From: Salinicola salarius
GTDB taxonomy: Bacteria; Pseudomonadota; Gammaproteobacteria; Pseudomonadales; Halomonadaceae
Assembly: GCF_002179555.1 (NCBI RefSeq)
Contig: NZ_NHOU01000008.1
Span: 1 to 64,000 of the forward strand
Length of the DNA: 64,000 nt
Direction: 5' to 3'
Shown here piece by piece: positions 16,569-25,367 of the stretch. Made by a program: the position numbers and the translations under genes. Position 1 is the first letter of the stretch. Each line of letters begins with the position of its first letter. The notes below the pieces were generated by a model. The model had not been told where the DNA came from. It searched no databases and was given only the letters and a program-made list of their open reading frames with translations.

Positions 16569-17339
16569 ATGGCCGCGACCCCCATCCCCCTGGAAGCGAA
16601 GGGCATCAAGAAGCGCTTCGGCGATCATGAGGTGCTCAAGGGGATCTCTCTCCAGGCGCACAAGGGTGACGTCATCACCCTGATCGGCGCTTCCGGTTCC
16701 GGGAAAAGCACCTTTCTGCGCTGCATGAACCTGCTGGAGCAGCCCGACGAAGGCGAACTGATCGTTCACAACGAGGCGATCAATTTCCGTACCACCAAAC
16801 AGGGCCGCGAGCCGGCGGACTGGAAACAGGTCGAGCGGATTCGCGCCAAGCTGTCGATGGTCTTCCAGAACTTCAACCTCTGGTCGCACATGACACTGCT
16901 CGAAAACGTCATCGAAGCGCCGGTTCACGTGCTCGGCAAGCCCAGAAAGCAGGCGATCGACGAGGCCCGCGCCCTGCTCGATCGCGTCGGCCTGCTCGAT
17001 CGCGCCGACTACTATCCGACCCAGATGTCCGGCGGCCAGCAGCAGCGTGGCGCCATCGCCCGTGCCCTGGCGATGGATCCGGAAGTGATGCTGTTCGACG
17101 AACCGACCTCGGCGCTCGATCCGGAGCTGGTCGGCGACGTGCTTCAGGTCATGCGCGGCCTTGCCGACGAAGGCCGTACCATGATCCTGGTGACCCACGA
17201 GATCGCCTTTGCCCGGGACGTTTCCAGCCAGGTGATCTACCTGCACCAGGGCGTGGTCGAAGAGTCCGGCACGCCGGCCGATGTCCTCGACAACCCGCGC
17301 TCCGAGCGCCTGCGCCAGTTCCTGGCGCCCAAGCACTGA
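16569..17339 (+). CDS. aotP: Polar amino-acid ABC transporter ATPase (AotP/HisP-like)
   Basis: A 256-residue cytoplasmic ATPase. It has Walker [10 protein letters not shown] at about 40-48, the Q-loop region, signature [15 protein letters not shown], Walker B VMLFDEP and switch His in LVTHE. The family is the basic amino-acid (His/Arg/ornithine) import group. It powers the two permeases that follow directly. The start could be ATG 16569 (GGTGG nine bases upstream) or GTG 16557. Gene order differs from Pseudomonas aotJQMOP: here the ATPase is first. Confidence 0.88.
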   Translation: MAATPIPLEAKGIKKRFGDHEVLKGISLQAHKGDVITLIGASGSGKSTFLRCMNLLEQPDEGELIVHNEAINFRTTKQGREPADWKQVERIRAKLSMVFQNFNLWSHMTLLENVIEAPVHVLGKPRKQAIDEARALLDRVGLLDRADYYPTQMSGGQQQRGAIARALAMDPEVMLFDEPTSALDPELVGDVLQVMRGLADEGRTMILVTHEIAFARDVSSQVIYLHQGVVEESGTPADVLDNPRSERLRQFLAPKH

Positions 17340-17352
17340 GGCGGACTCCATC

Positions 17353-18069
17353 ATGATCGACCTGCAAGGCTACGGCCCGCGGCTGCTCGAGGGGGCCATG
17401 GTCACCATCGAACTGGCCGTGCTATCGCTGATACTGGCAGTCATCCTGGGATTGTTGACCGCCAGCGCCAAGCTATCGCGCAATCGGCTGATCCACGGTA
17501 TCGGCACGCTCTACACCACGCTGGTGCGCGGCGTGCCGGATCTGGTGCTGATGATGCTGCTGTTCTACGGCGGTCAGATCGGCATCAACATGCTCACCGA
17601 CCAGCTCTATTACGCCTTCGATATCGATATCTTCATCAACATCAACGCTTTCGTCGCGGGCGTCATCACCATCGGATTAATCTTCGGGGCCTACATGGGC
17701 GAAACCTTCCGCGGGGCCTTCCAGGCGGTGGAAGAAGGCCAGATGGAAGCCGCGCGCGCCTACGGCATGAGCCCGCTACTCGCCTTCAGACGCGTTCGCT
17801 TTCCGCTGATGATGCGTCATGCCCTGCCGGGGATCGGCAACAACTGGATGGTGCTGCTCAAGACTACCGCGCTGGTCTCGATCATCGGCCTGACCGACAT
17901 GGTCCGTGTCGCTGCCGAAGCCACCAAGGCAACCCATGAGCCGTTTCTGTTCATGATCCCGGTGGCGATGATCTATCTGCTGATCGCCACGCTGTCCGAG
18001 TGGGGCTTCGCCAAGTTGACCAAGCGCTACAACACCGGCTTTGGGGAGTCCAGCGAATGGAACAATTGA
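17353..18069 (+). CDS. aotQ: Arginine/ornithine ABC transporter permease (AotQ/HisQ-like)
   Basis: A 238-residue inner-membrane permease of the HisMQ type. Several membrane spans are clear, starting with VTIELAVLSLILAVILGLL near 18, and the ATPase-contact loop EAARAYGMSPLLAFRRVRFPLM (about 135-157) is characteristic. It lies 13 bp after the ATPase gene and overlaps the next permease gene by 13 bases, so translation is probably coupled. Confidence 0.88.
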   Translation: MIDLQGYGPRLLEGAMVTIELAVLSLILAVILGLLTASAKLSRNRLIHGIGTLYTTLVRGVPDLVLMMLLFYGGQIGINMLTDQLYYAFDIDIFININAFVAGVITIGLIFGAYMGETFRGAFQAVEEGQMEAARAYGMSPLLAFRRVRFPLMMRHALPGIGNNWMVLLKTTALVSIIGLTDMVRVAAEATKATHEPFLFMIPVAMIYLLIATLSEWGFAKLTKRYNTGFGESSEWNN

Positions 18070-18788
18070 ACGGCTGGTTCACCGACCTGTTGTCCGACAA
18101 CACGATCTTCACCGCCAATACGCTGGGCTTCTACTGGGGCGGCTTCGTCACCACGGTACAGCTGGTCTTCCTGTCGCTGGTGATCGGCATGATCCTGGCG
18201 GTGCCGCTGGCCATCGGCCGCGGTTCGAAGCGCCGCTGGATCAAGCTTCCGATCTACGCCTACACCTACGTCTTTCGGGGTACGCCGCTGCTGATCCAGC
18301 TCTATCTGGTCTACTACGGCGTGGTCTTCTTCGAAGGCATTCAGGACAGCATCTTCTGGGTGGTGTTCAAGCAGGCGTTCTTCCCGGCACTGATCGCGTT
18401 CACGCTCAACACGGCGGCTTACACCACCGAGATCTTCCACGGTGCGATCAAGAACACCGCCAAGGGCGAGATCGAAGCGGCCCGCGCCTACGGCATGTCA
18501 CGCAAGTTGATGATGCGCCGCATCATTCTGCCCAGCGCCTTTCGCCGTGCCTTGCCGGCTTACGGCAACGAGGTGATCTTCATGCTGCACGCCAGCGCCG
18601 TGGCCAGCGTGGTGACGATCATGGATCTGACCGGCGCGGCCTATTATGTCTACGCCCGTTTCTACGCGCCGTTCGATGCCTTCATCTTCGTCGCGCTGAT
18701 CTATCTCTGCCTGACCTTCGGCATCATGTTCGTGTTTCGAAAGCTGGAAAAACGGTTACTGGCGCACCTGCGTCCGCGCGGCGCCTGA
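18057..18788 (+). CDS. aotM: Arginine/ornithine ABC transporter permease (AotM/HisM-like)
   Basis: A 243-residue inner-membrane permease and the second half of the heterodimeric channel. The loop GEIEAARAYGMSRKLMMRRIILP (within about 140-163) docks to the ATPase. The start ATG lies inside the end of the previous gene, with GGGGAG upstream. The first periplasmic binding-protein gene follows after 63 bp. Confidence 0.88.
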   Translation: MEQLNGWFTDLLSDNTIFTANTLGFYWGGFVTTVQLVFLSLVIGMILAVPLAIGRGSKRRWIKLPIYAYTYVFRGTPLLIQLYLVYYGVVFFEGIQDSIFWVVFKQAFFPALIAFTLNTAAYTTEIFHGAIKNTAKGEIEAARAYGMSRKLMMRRIILPSAFRRALPAYGNEVIFMLHASAVASVVTIMDLTGAAYYVYARFYAPFDAFIFVALIYLCLTFGIMFVFRKLEKRLLAHLRPRGA

Positions 18789-18851
18789 GCGCAGACCAGG
18801 TCATCGTTCGACGTCATCTGCCATCATCACCACACACAAAGAGAACTTCTC

Positions 18852-19673
18852 ATGAACAAGTGGATCACCGGCGCGCTTATCGCGGGCGCCCTCGTATCGG
18901 GTCAGGCATTCAGTCAGGCCATGGCCCAGGAAAGTCAGGATGCCATTCGCCTGGGTATCGACGTGCCCTACGAACCCTTCGTCGTGCGTAACGCCGAGGG
19001 CGATCTCGAAGGCTTCGAGATCGATCTCGGCAACGAGCTGTGCACCCGCGCCAACCTCGAGTGCAGTTGGGTCGAACAGGGCTGGGACGGCATCATTCCG
19101 GGCCTGCTGGCGCGCAAGTACGACGCCATCCTGTCGTCGATGGCGATCACCCCGGAGCGCGAGCGCCAGGTGCTGTTCTCGCTGCCCTACTACAACACGC
19201 CCAGCGTCTGGATCACCGCACGCGATCGCGATATCGACATCGATGACAAGGCCTCCCTGGAGGGGCTCTCCGTGGGTGTGCAGCGCGGCACCATCCGCGA
19301 TGTCTACGTCACCCAGGAGTACGGCGACGTTCTCGACATCCACCGCTACGGCTCCTCCCAGGACGTGGTCAACGACCTCAAGTCCGGCCGTCTCGACCTG
19401 ACCTTCGAGGATTTCCCGATCGCCAACGACGCCATCGATTTCCGTCAGGACGACAGCCCCTACAAGCAGCTCGGCGACAGCATCAAGACGCCCACCTCGA
19501 TCTTCGGCGAAGGCGCGGCGATGGCGTTCCGTCAGCGTGACAAGGCGCTGGCCGCCAAGTTCGACAAGGCGATCTGCGAGGTTTACGCCGATGGCACCTT
19601 CGACGAGCTGATGGAAAAGTACTTCGATTACGATCTGTCGGTACGCCCGAGCGAGCAGGACTGCGCCGAATAA
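18852..19673 (+). CDS. aotJ: Basic amino-acid periplasmic binding protein (AotJ/ArgT-like), copy 1
   Basis: A 273-residue secreted protein of the HisJ/ArgT type. The signal peptide ends near residue 26 (QAMAQ). Ligand-binding segments are LGIDVPYEPFVVRNAEGDLEGF at the mature start, WDGIIPGLLARKYDAI, MAITPERERQVLF, VGVQRGTIRDVY and LTFEDFP. It captures basic amino acids for the AotQM channel. A second, similar binding protein follows at 21028, giving this system two receptors. Confidence 0.87.
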   Translation: MNKWITGALIAGALVSGQAFSQAMAQESQDAIRLGIDVPYEPFVVRNAEGDLEGFEIDLGNELCTRANLECSWVEQGWDGIIPGLLARKYDAILSSMAITPERERQVLFSLPYYNTPSVWITARDRDIDIDDKASLEGLSVGVQRGTIRDVYVTQEYGDVLDIHRYGSSQDVVNDLKSGRLDLTFEDFPIANDAIDFRQDDSPYKQLGDSIKTPTSIFGEGAAMAFRQRDKALAAKFDKAICEVYADGTFDELMEKYFDYDLSVRPSEQDCAE

Positions 19674-19745
19674 TCCCGCCCCCGTCCGGTCGCAGGCCAT
19701 GGTGCCAGCGACCGGGCCTCATGATTCTCGAGTCGAGGAAGTGTC

Positions 19746-20864
19746 GTGGAACACCAGAAGCACCCTTTGATCAGCCCGGTGCCGGGCACCGAACGCTACA
19801 TCGACAGCTTTCATTTCGGCCCGGCGGATGCCGAGCGGCATCTCTACGTGCAGGGCGCGCTGCATGCCGATGAACTGCCGGGCATGCTGGTCGCCTGGAC
19901 GCTCAAGCAGCGCCTCGCCGAGCTCGAGGCCCAGGGACAGCTGGCCTGCCGCGTGACGCTCGTGCCCGTCGCCAACCCGGTGGGGCTGGACCAGCAACTG
20001 ATGGATACGCCGCTGGGGCGCTACGATTTCGAGAGTCTGACCAACTTCAATCGTCGCTACGTGAACGTGGCCGATAGCATTGCCGACGGCCTTGAGACGG
20101 CACTGAACGACAACATCGCTCACAACCGCGACCTGATTCGCGATCGTTTCGAGGCTGCGCTGGCGTCGATCACACCGACCACCACGCTGGAATCCATGCA
20201 GCTGACGCTGCAGCGCCTGGCCTGCCGTGCCGACTTCGTGCTCGACCTCCACTGCGATTTCGATGCCGTCGAGCACCTCTACACCACGCCGGCGGCCTGG
20301 CCGGTATTCGAGCCGCTGGCGCGATACTTCGGCGCCAAGGCCAGCATGCTGGCCACCGATTCCGGCGGCCAGTCGTTCGACGAGTGTTTCACGCTGGTGT
20401 GGGAACAGCTGCGACAGACGTTCGGCGAGCGTTTCCCGCTCGACTACGGCTGCCAGTCGGTGACGCTGGAATTGCGCGGTCAGTGCGATGTCGATCATGC
20501 TCTCGCCGGTCACGATGCCCAGGCGATCATCGACTGGCTGCGGCATCTGGGACTCGTCGCGGGCGAGGCGCCGGCATTGCCCGAACTGGCCTATCCGGCC
20601 ACCGAACTGGCGGCGATGGACTTTCTGCATGCGCCGATCGGTGGCCTGCTGGTGTTCCACGCCGAACCCGGCATCGAGGTGGTAGCCGGCCAGCTCATCG
20701 CCGAGATCATCGATCCGATCAGCGATCGCGTCGAACCGGTTCATGCCTCCCAGGCCGGCATGTTCTATGCCCGCAGCCAGCGCCGGATGGCCACCGCCGG
20801 CATGATCGTCGCCGATATCGCCGGTCATCACAGCCATCGGAGCGGTTATCTGCTGGCGCCGTGA
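19746..20864 (+). CDS. aotO: AotO-like succinylglutamate desuccinylase/aspartoacylase family protein
   Basis: A 372-residue member of the AstE/AspA zinc-hydrolase family with an added C-terminal lipoyl/barrel-sandwich-like part (SQAGMFYARSQRRMATAG). Zinc-site residues are His40 and Glu43 (GALHADELPG), His169 (VLDLHC) and Glu242 in TLELRG. The GTG start is backed by GAGGAAG. In Pseudomonas aeruginosa the aotJQMOP operon also contains an AotO of about this size whose role is unclear. It lies between two binding-protein genes. It may deacylate imported N-acyl amino acids; this is inference. Confidence 0.72.
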   Translation: MEHQKHPLISPVPGTERYIDSFHFGPADAERHLYVQGALHADELPGMLVAWTLKQRLAELEAQGQLACRVTLVPVANPVGLDQQLMDTPLGRYDFESLTNFNRRYVNVADSIADGLETALNDNIAHNRDLIRDRFEAALASITPTTTLESMQLTLQRLACRADFVLDLHCDFDAVEHLYTTPAAWPVFEPLARYFGAKASMLATDSGGQSFDECFTLVWEQLRQTFGERFPLDYGCQSVTLELRGQCDVDHALAGHDAQAIIDWLRHLGLVAGEAPALPELAYPATELAAMDFLHAPIGGLLVFHAEPGIEVVAGQLIAEIIDPISDRVEPVHASQAGMFYARSQRRMATAGMIVADIAGHHSHRSGYLLAP

Positions 20865-21027
20865 ATCAGGCGTTGATTGCGGCGATATTCAATTGTGTAA
20901 GCATTGGTTATGCTGCGGTTGTCGCCCATCGAGTGTCAGGAAGCCTTCACTGTTCAAAAGGCGGTGAATGGACCGGGACCGAATCGCAACACACAAGAAC
21001 TCACGCATCACAAGAGAGAAGCGATCC

Positions 21028-21795
21028 ATGAAGAAACTGCTGACTACCAGCCTGCTCGGCGCCGCGCTGATCGCGGGTGTCGCCCAGGCCCAGGATACCG
21101 AACAGCTGCGCATCGGTGTCGACGTCCCCTACGAACCGATGGAATACCGTACCCCGGATGGCGAGCTGACCGGCTTCGACATCGAACTCGGCAACGCCCT
21201 GTGCGCGCAGATCAAGGCCGAATGCGAATGGGTCGTTCAAGCTTGGGACGGCATCATCCCCGGCCTGCTGGCGCGCAAGTACGACGCCATCATGTCGTCG
21301 ATGACAATCAACGACGAGCGCCGCCAGACCGTGCTGTTCTCCGACCCGTACATCAAGCCGCCCTCCGCATGGTTCGCGGCCGCCGACAGCGGTATCGACA
21401 CGGTCTACCCCGAGTCGCTGAAAGGCAAGACCATCGGCGTCCAGCGCGGCACGTTGCAGGACAACTACGTGACCGACATGTACGGCGACGATGCCGACAT
21501 CAGCCGCTACACCACGGCCGACGATCTGGTGCTGGACATGGATGCCGGACGCGTCGACATCGCCTTCCTCGACTTCCCGGTCGGCAAGTCCACCCTGTTG
21601 GATAGCGAAGACGGCAACTACGTCACCGTCGGCGACATGATCAGCGAGCCGGAGAAATATTTCGGCGAAGGCTTCGGTATCGCCTTCCGCCCGCGCGACA
21701 AGGAGCTGGCCGAACGCTTTGACGATGCCCTCGCCACCCTGAAGGACAACGGCACCTACGACGAGATCTACGACAAGTACTTCAAGGTCCAGTAA
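21028..21795 (+). CDS. Basic amino-acid periplasmic binding protein (AotJ-like), copy 2
   Basis: A 255-residue binding protein with a signal peptide ending near residue 20 (AGVAQA). It shares with the copy at 18852 the motifs IGVDVPYEPMEY, FDIELGNALC, WDGIIPGLLARKYDAI, VGV-type GVQRGTLQDNYV and LDFPVG, but differs elsewhere, so it is a paralogue rather than a recent duplicate. The ATG follows AGAGAAG. A different ligand preference from copy 1 is likely. A strong hairpin lies about 120 bp downstream. Confidence 0.87.
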   Translation: MKKLLTTSLLGAALIAGVAQAQDTEQLRIGVDVPYEPMEYRTPDGELTGFDIELGNALCAQIKAECEWVVQAWDGIIPGLLARKYDAIMSSMTINDERRQTVLFSDPYIKPPSAWFAAADSGIDTVYPESLKGKTIGVQRGTLQDNYVTDMYGDDADISRYTTADDLVLDMDAGRVDIAFLDFPVGKSTLLDSEDGNYVTVGDMISEPEKYFGEGFGIAFRPRDKELAERFDDALATLKDNGTYDEIYDKYFKVQ

Positions 21796-22259
21796 ACAAG
21801 TACTCCAAGGTCAAGTAATCGTCGCTACCCACCGGGCGTGATTCAGCACGCCCGACGACGCCATAGTTTCCGGCGAGATCTATCAGTCTCCCTCGAGACT
21901 CGCCGCGTCAAGGCACAAGGCCCCGATCCCAGGATCGGGGCCTTGCGTTTCTGGATCCGCGCCGACCATCGCCGCGTGCGGCGTCCTGTAAACCCCGTGA
22001 CGCGATTGAAACCGCAGGTTAGCAGCAACGGCGGAAAGCCCCGTTTCGCCAGGCCGGAATCGCAATAGCAATCCCTATCGATCGCTACGTAAGACAGCAA
22101 ATGTTTACCGTTCTAATGTGGAGAGCGGTACTGACGATCCGTATTCTGCTAGGCATTGCTCGATCTGATAGAGAGAAAGGGAGCCCACGCAGGCACCGCA
22201 CGAAAGAACGATTTTGCCCATCGATAGAGGCTATCGCGTCAAGAAGCAGGGGAGATCCC
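21796..22259. other. Intergenic, 464 bp
   Basis: It contains the aot terminator hairpin and, near its right end, the leader of a small hypothetical gene. Upstream extensions of that gene have no ribosome site. Nothing else was recognised. Confidence 0.4.
21916..21945 (+). terminator. Terminator after the aot operon
   Basis: A perfect 14-bp stem (CAAGGCCCCGATCC paired with its complement) with a two-base loop centre, followed by GCGTTT. It lies 120 bases after the last binding-protein gene. Confidence 0.75.
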
Positions 22260-22643
22260 ATGGATCAGTGGTTCAATCAAACGCCGGAAGAGATAGTACT
22301 GTGCCTGGGCCTTGCCTCGCTCGCACTGGTTTATCGGCGTCCCTCCCGCTTGGGCCTGCCAGCCTGGCTCGCCACATCGATGCTCCCGACCAACGGCCGA
22401 GGGGCGGAAGTTGCCGTTCAGGTGGCCGCCCACCCGGTTAGCGGCAAACTGCAGGTCTATCATCTCTCGCGCTGGTTCGAGGCCGTGTTGATCGATCCCG
22501 CCAACCCGCCGCTACGCGACGGCGAGACCGTCTACCTGATCCGTTGGGAAGCGCGCCAGGCCTGGGTTAGCCGGGTACGCAGTCATACCCCGGCCAAGCC
22601 CTCGAAGCGCACCCACAAGCGCTGGCAGTGGAGCTTCGATTAG
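22260..22643 (+). CDS. Hypothetical protein, 127 aa
   Basis: Not recognised. The start at 22260 has an excellent AGGGGAG site. The N-terminus (TPEEIVLCLGLASLALVY) could be one membrane anchor, followed by a soluble part with beta-strand character (AEVAVQVAAHPVSGKLQVYHLSRWFEAVL, split here only by reading) and a basic, Trp-containing tail (KRTHKRWQW). A short hairpin follows the stop codon. No neighbour suggests a role. Confidence 0.6.
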   Translation: MDQWFNQTPEEIVLCLGLASLALVYRRPSRLGLPAWLATSMLPTNGRGAEVAVQVAAHPVSGKLQVYHLSRWFEAVLIDPANPPLRDGETVYLIRWEARQAWVSRVRSHTPAKPSKRTHKRWQWSFD

Positions 22644-22663
22644 CCGAGCCGTCAGCGGCTCGG
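22644..22663. terminator. Hairpin between convergent genes
   Basis: An eight-base-pair perfect stem (CCGAGCCG / CGGCTCGG) with a four-base loop starts right after the stop codon of the 127-aa gene and before the end of the convergent AbrB gene. There is no long T-run. Confidence 0.5.
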
Positions 22664-22693
22664 AAAGCTTGAAACGGGCATCGGCACCGGGCT

Positions 22694-23779
22694 CTACGCC
22701 GTTGAAGGTCTGGCAAAGCGCGCCACCAGCCTCGCCATCCCCGGCCCCACCAGCACGACAGTGAATAGTCGCAACGTCTGCAACGCCACCACCAGTCCGA
22801 CATCGGCATGAGTATCGATGGCGATGATCGTCATCGAGTCGAGGCCACCGGGGCTGGTGCCGAGATAAGCGGTGATGAACTCGGTATGCATCAGCAGGGT
22901 CATCAGCCAGGCGGAAAGCGCGCATAGCGCGATCAGCATCAGCGAGGCGAAGATCATCTTGCTCAATGCGCGGGCGATGTTGTGGATCGTCTCGCGATCG
23001 AAGCGCAGCCCCACGTAGGTGCCAATGACGCCGTAAGCCAGCTCCAGCAGCGGCTGCGGCAACACGATGGTGATGATGCCGGTCAGATGCAGCACGCTCC
23101 CCACCATCACCGGCCCCAGCAGCGCGCCGGCGGGCATCCGTCGATCGAAGATCCACACGCCGATGGCGACCACCGCCAGCGTCGTGACGAGGTCCCCCAG
23201 ATAGCCCAGACCGATGGGAAGAGCTGCCGCATGGCCCGCGTTGCCGCTATCCGTGACGCCTAGATAGTGACTCACCAGCGCCCCCACCAGCACCACGCAG
23301 ACCACGCGCACGTACTGCATTGCCGCCACGATTCGGGGATCGGCGTCGGTTTCCTCGGCCATCGCGACCATGGCAGCGGCGGCGCCGGGCGTCGTGCCCC
23401 AGGCTGCCGTCGAGCCCGGAAGCCCGCCGTAGCGAACCAGCCTGATCCCCACGATCAGGCTCAACAGCAGGGTAATCGCCGTGGCGATCAGCATCACCGG
23501 CCAGGCATCGAGAATCTTGAACAGCACCGACAGGGTCAGCGTCTGGGCGATCAACACGCCGATGACGCCCTGACTGAGCTTGAAGCCGATGCGGGGCAGC
23601 TTCAGGCCACCGACCATGACGCCGTAGGTGATCGAGACCGCCATGGGCCCGATGAAGCCGCCAGCCGGCATGTGGATCGCGTTCAATGCGCGATTGGCCA
23701 CGACACAGCCGATAACGAGCAGCAGCCAACGCATCCACGTCGGGGGAGAAAAGCGAGGCGGAGAAGAATCAGCGGACAA
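22694..23779 (-). CDS. AbrB-type membrane protein (putative ammonia-monooxygenase-regulator family)
   Basis: A protein of about 361 residues and some ten membrane spans, of the AbrB-duplication family. The two related halves are visible, with GGFIGPMAVSITYGVM and the matching AGALLGPVMVGSVLHLTG, plus PGGLDSMTIIAID near the end. The biological role of the family is poorly known. The start is uncertain: the longest reading frame begins inside the MITE at 23801-23959, so its first 22 codons would be transposon DNA. I prefer TTG at 23779 with CGGAG upstream; ATG MRWLLLV further in is also possible. Confidence 0.7.
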   Translation of the reverse strand: MSADSSPPRFSPPTWMRWLLLVIGCVVANRALNAIHMPAGGFIGPMAVSITYGVMVGGLKLPRIGFKLSQGVIGVLIAQTLTLSVLFKILDAWPVMLIATAITLLLSLIVGIRLVRYGGLPGSTAAWGTTPGAAAAMVAMAEETDADPRIVAAMQYVRVVCVVLVGALVSHYLGVTDSGNAGHAAALPIGLGYLGDLVTTLAVVAIGVWIFDRRMPAGALLGPVMVGSVLHLTGIITIVLPQPLLELAYGVIGTYVGLRFDRETIHNIARALSKMIFASLMLIALCALSAWLMTLLMHTEFITAYLGTSPGGLDSMTIIAIDTHADVGLVVALQTLRLFTVVLVGPGMARLVARFARPSTA

Positions 23780-23800
23780 GGTCGGGCTCCGGTAAAAGGC

Positions 23801-23959
23801 TAGGCTTTGTCTGAAAACTGCCTGCGCTCGGCCATACGTCGTTAAAAATCGGCTCAAAGTACTCATTTACACCGCGTAAACTGGTACGCCAGCCCGGTCC
23901 GTTTTCGCCGATTTTTGCCTTGTCTGACCTTCGCTCAACGACTTTTCAGACAAAGCCTA
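23801..23959 (+). mobile_element. 159-bp MITE-like element, copy B
   Basis: Perfect 17-bp terminal inverted repeats (TAGGCTTTGTCTGAAAA and its complement), TA at both ends, no transposase. It is 155/159 identical to the inverted copy at 11391-11549. It lies 21 bases upstream of the probable start of the AbrB-type gene and so separates it from any older promoter. Confidence 0.85.
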
Positions 23960-24119
23960 ATGATATCAACTTTGGCTAATACCGGGCAGGGTTTGTCGAC
24001 AATCTCGCGCGTCCGGCTGTCATTTAGCGCCACGATGCGACTCGCCGTGCCGCCCCTGCTCGCGCGGAAGGCTGCTACAGTCAGTAGGGAAGCGCGATGC
24101 CAACCCCATGGAGATCGAC

Positions 24120-25361
24120 ATGCTACGAAGCCTCGTGACCTCGTCCGGCACTGCCCTGCTGCTATCGCTCTGCGGCGAGACGCTGGCCCAGCAGCCGGTA
24201 CGGAGCGGCCCGCCCAATGCTCCGGATCAGACGCCGGCATTCGAACGCCAGACCCGCGCCCCCGCGATCGAAGGCGATGTTGCGCTGGTCACGACGCCCG
24301 TGGCAGAGGGACTGGTCCACCCGTGGGGGCTGGCCTTTGTCGACAACGACCTGGCGCTGGTGACCGAGCGCCCCGGACGCCTGCGCGCCGTCGACCTGCA
24401 GAGCGGCACGCTGTCCGAACCGATCGAGGGGCTGCCGGAGATCGATGCCCGCGGCCAGGGCGGGTTATTCGATGTGAGCCTCGATCCCGACTTCGCCGAC
24501 AACAGGCGAATCTACTTCAGCTACGCCGAGCCTCGAGGCGATGGCAAGAACGGCACCGCCGTCGCTCGCGGCGTTCTCGGCCAGGACCACGGCCGCCTGG
24601 AAAACGTCGAAGTCATCTTCCGTCAGACGCCGGCCTGGGACTCCACCAAGCATTTCGGCTCCGCGCTGGAGTGGGATAACGAAGGCAGGCTCTACGTAAC
24701 CCTGGGAGAGCGCTCGCTGCCCGAATCCCGGCAACTGGCACAGGATCTGAACACCCATCTCGGCAAGATCGTGAGGATCCACGCCGACGGCTCCATTCCC
24801 GACAGCAACCCGTTCGCTAATAGACAGAACGCAAGTGTCGCAACAAGTACCGAAGACGGGCTGGCCGAGATCTGGTCCTACGGCCATCGCAATGTGCAAG
24901 GCGCCGCCCTATCCCCGGAAAGCGGCAAACTATGGACAATCGAGCACGGCCCGAAGGGCGGCGACGAGCTCAACGTCCCGGAACCCGGCAAGAACTACGG
25001 CTGGCCGATCATCACCTACGGTGAGGACTACAGCGGCGCGCCCATCGGCGAGGGCCTGACCGCCAAGGAAGGCATGGAGCAGCCGATCTACTACTGGGAC
25101 CCGGTCATCGCCCCGGGCGACATGACCTTCTACCAGGGAGAACGCTTCTCCGGCTGGCAGGGCAATCTGATCATCGCCTCGCTCTCGCCGGGCGGCCTGG
25201 TTCGGCTCACGCTCGACGGAAAGCGGGTAAGCGGCGAGCAGCGTCTCGCACAATCTCTCGGCCGCGTGCGCGACGTGACGGAAGGGCCGGACGGCGCGCT
25301 ATGGGTACTGACGGATGCCAGCAACGGCGCGCTGATTCGAATCACGCCCGAAGACGAGTGA
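24120..25361 (+). CDS. PQQ-dependent aldose-sugar dehydrogenase-type protein (YliI-like)
   Basis: A 413-residue secreted six-bladed propeller of the soluble glucose/sorbosone dehydrogenase family. Signal peptide 1-24 (LLLSLCGETLAQ). Family segments: HPWGLAFVDNDLALVTERPGRLR, GQGGLFDVSLDPDF, YGHRNVQGAALSPESGKLWTIEHGPKGGDELN-type region near 240-270, NYGWPIITYGEDYSG and the WDPVIAPGDM stretch. These enzymes oxidise aldoses in the periplasm with PQQ. The start at 24120 has GGAG six bases upstream; a start at 24108 is in frame but less good. The gene ends seven bases before a convergent phosphoesterase gene. Confidence 0.86.
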   Translation: MLRSLVTSSGTALLLSLCGETLAQQPVRSGPPNAPDQTPAFERQTRAPAIEGDVALVTTPVAEGLVHPWGLAFVDNDLALVTERPGRLRAVDLQSGTLSEPIEGLPEIDARGQGGLFDVSLDPDFADNRRIYFSYAEPRGDGKNGTAVARGVLGQDHGRLENVEVIFRQTPAWDSTKHFGSALEWDNEGRLYVTLGERSLPESRQLAQDLNTHLGKIVRIHADGSIPDSNPFANRQNASVATSTEDGLAEIWSYGHRNVQGAALSPESGKLWTIEHGPKGGDELNVPEPGKNYGWPIITYGEDYSGAPIGEGLTAKEGMEQPIYYWDPVIAPGDMTFYQGERFSGWQGNLIIASLSPGGLVRLTLDGKRVSGEQRLAQSLGRVRDVTEGPDGALWVLTDASNGALIRITPEDE

Positions 25362-25367
25362 TTCCGT

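Noticed and set aside
24465-24899. Minus-strand frame inside the sugar dehydrogenase gene
   Set aside because: Antisense shadow without family match.
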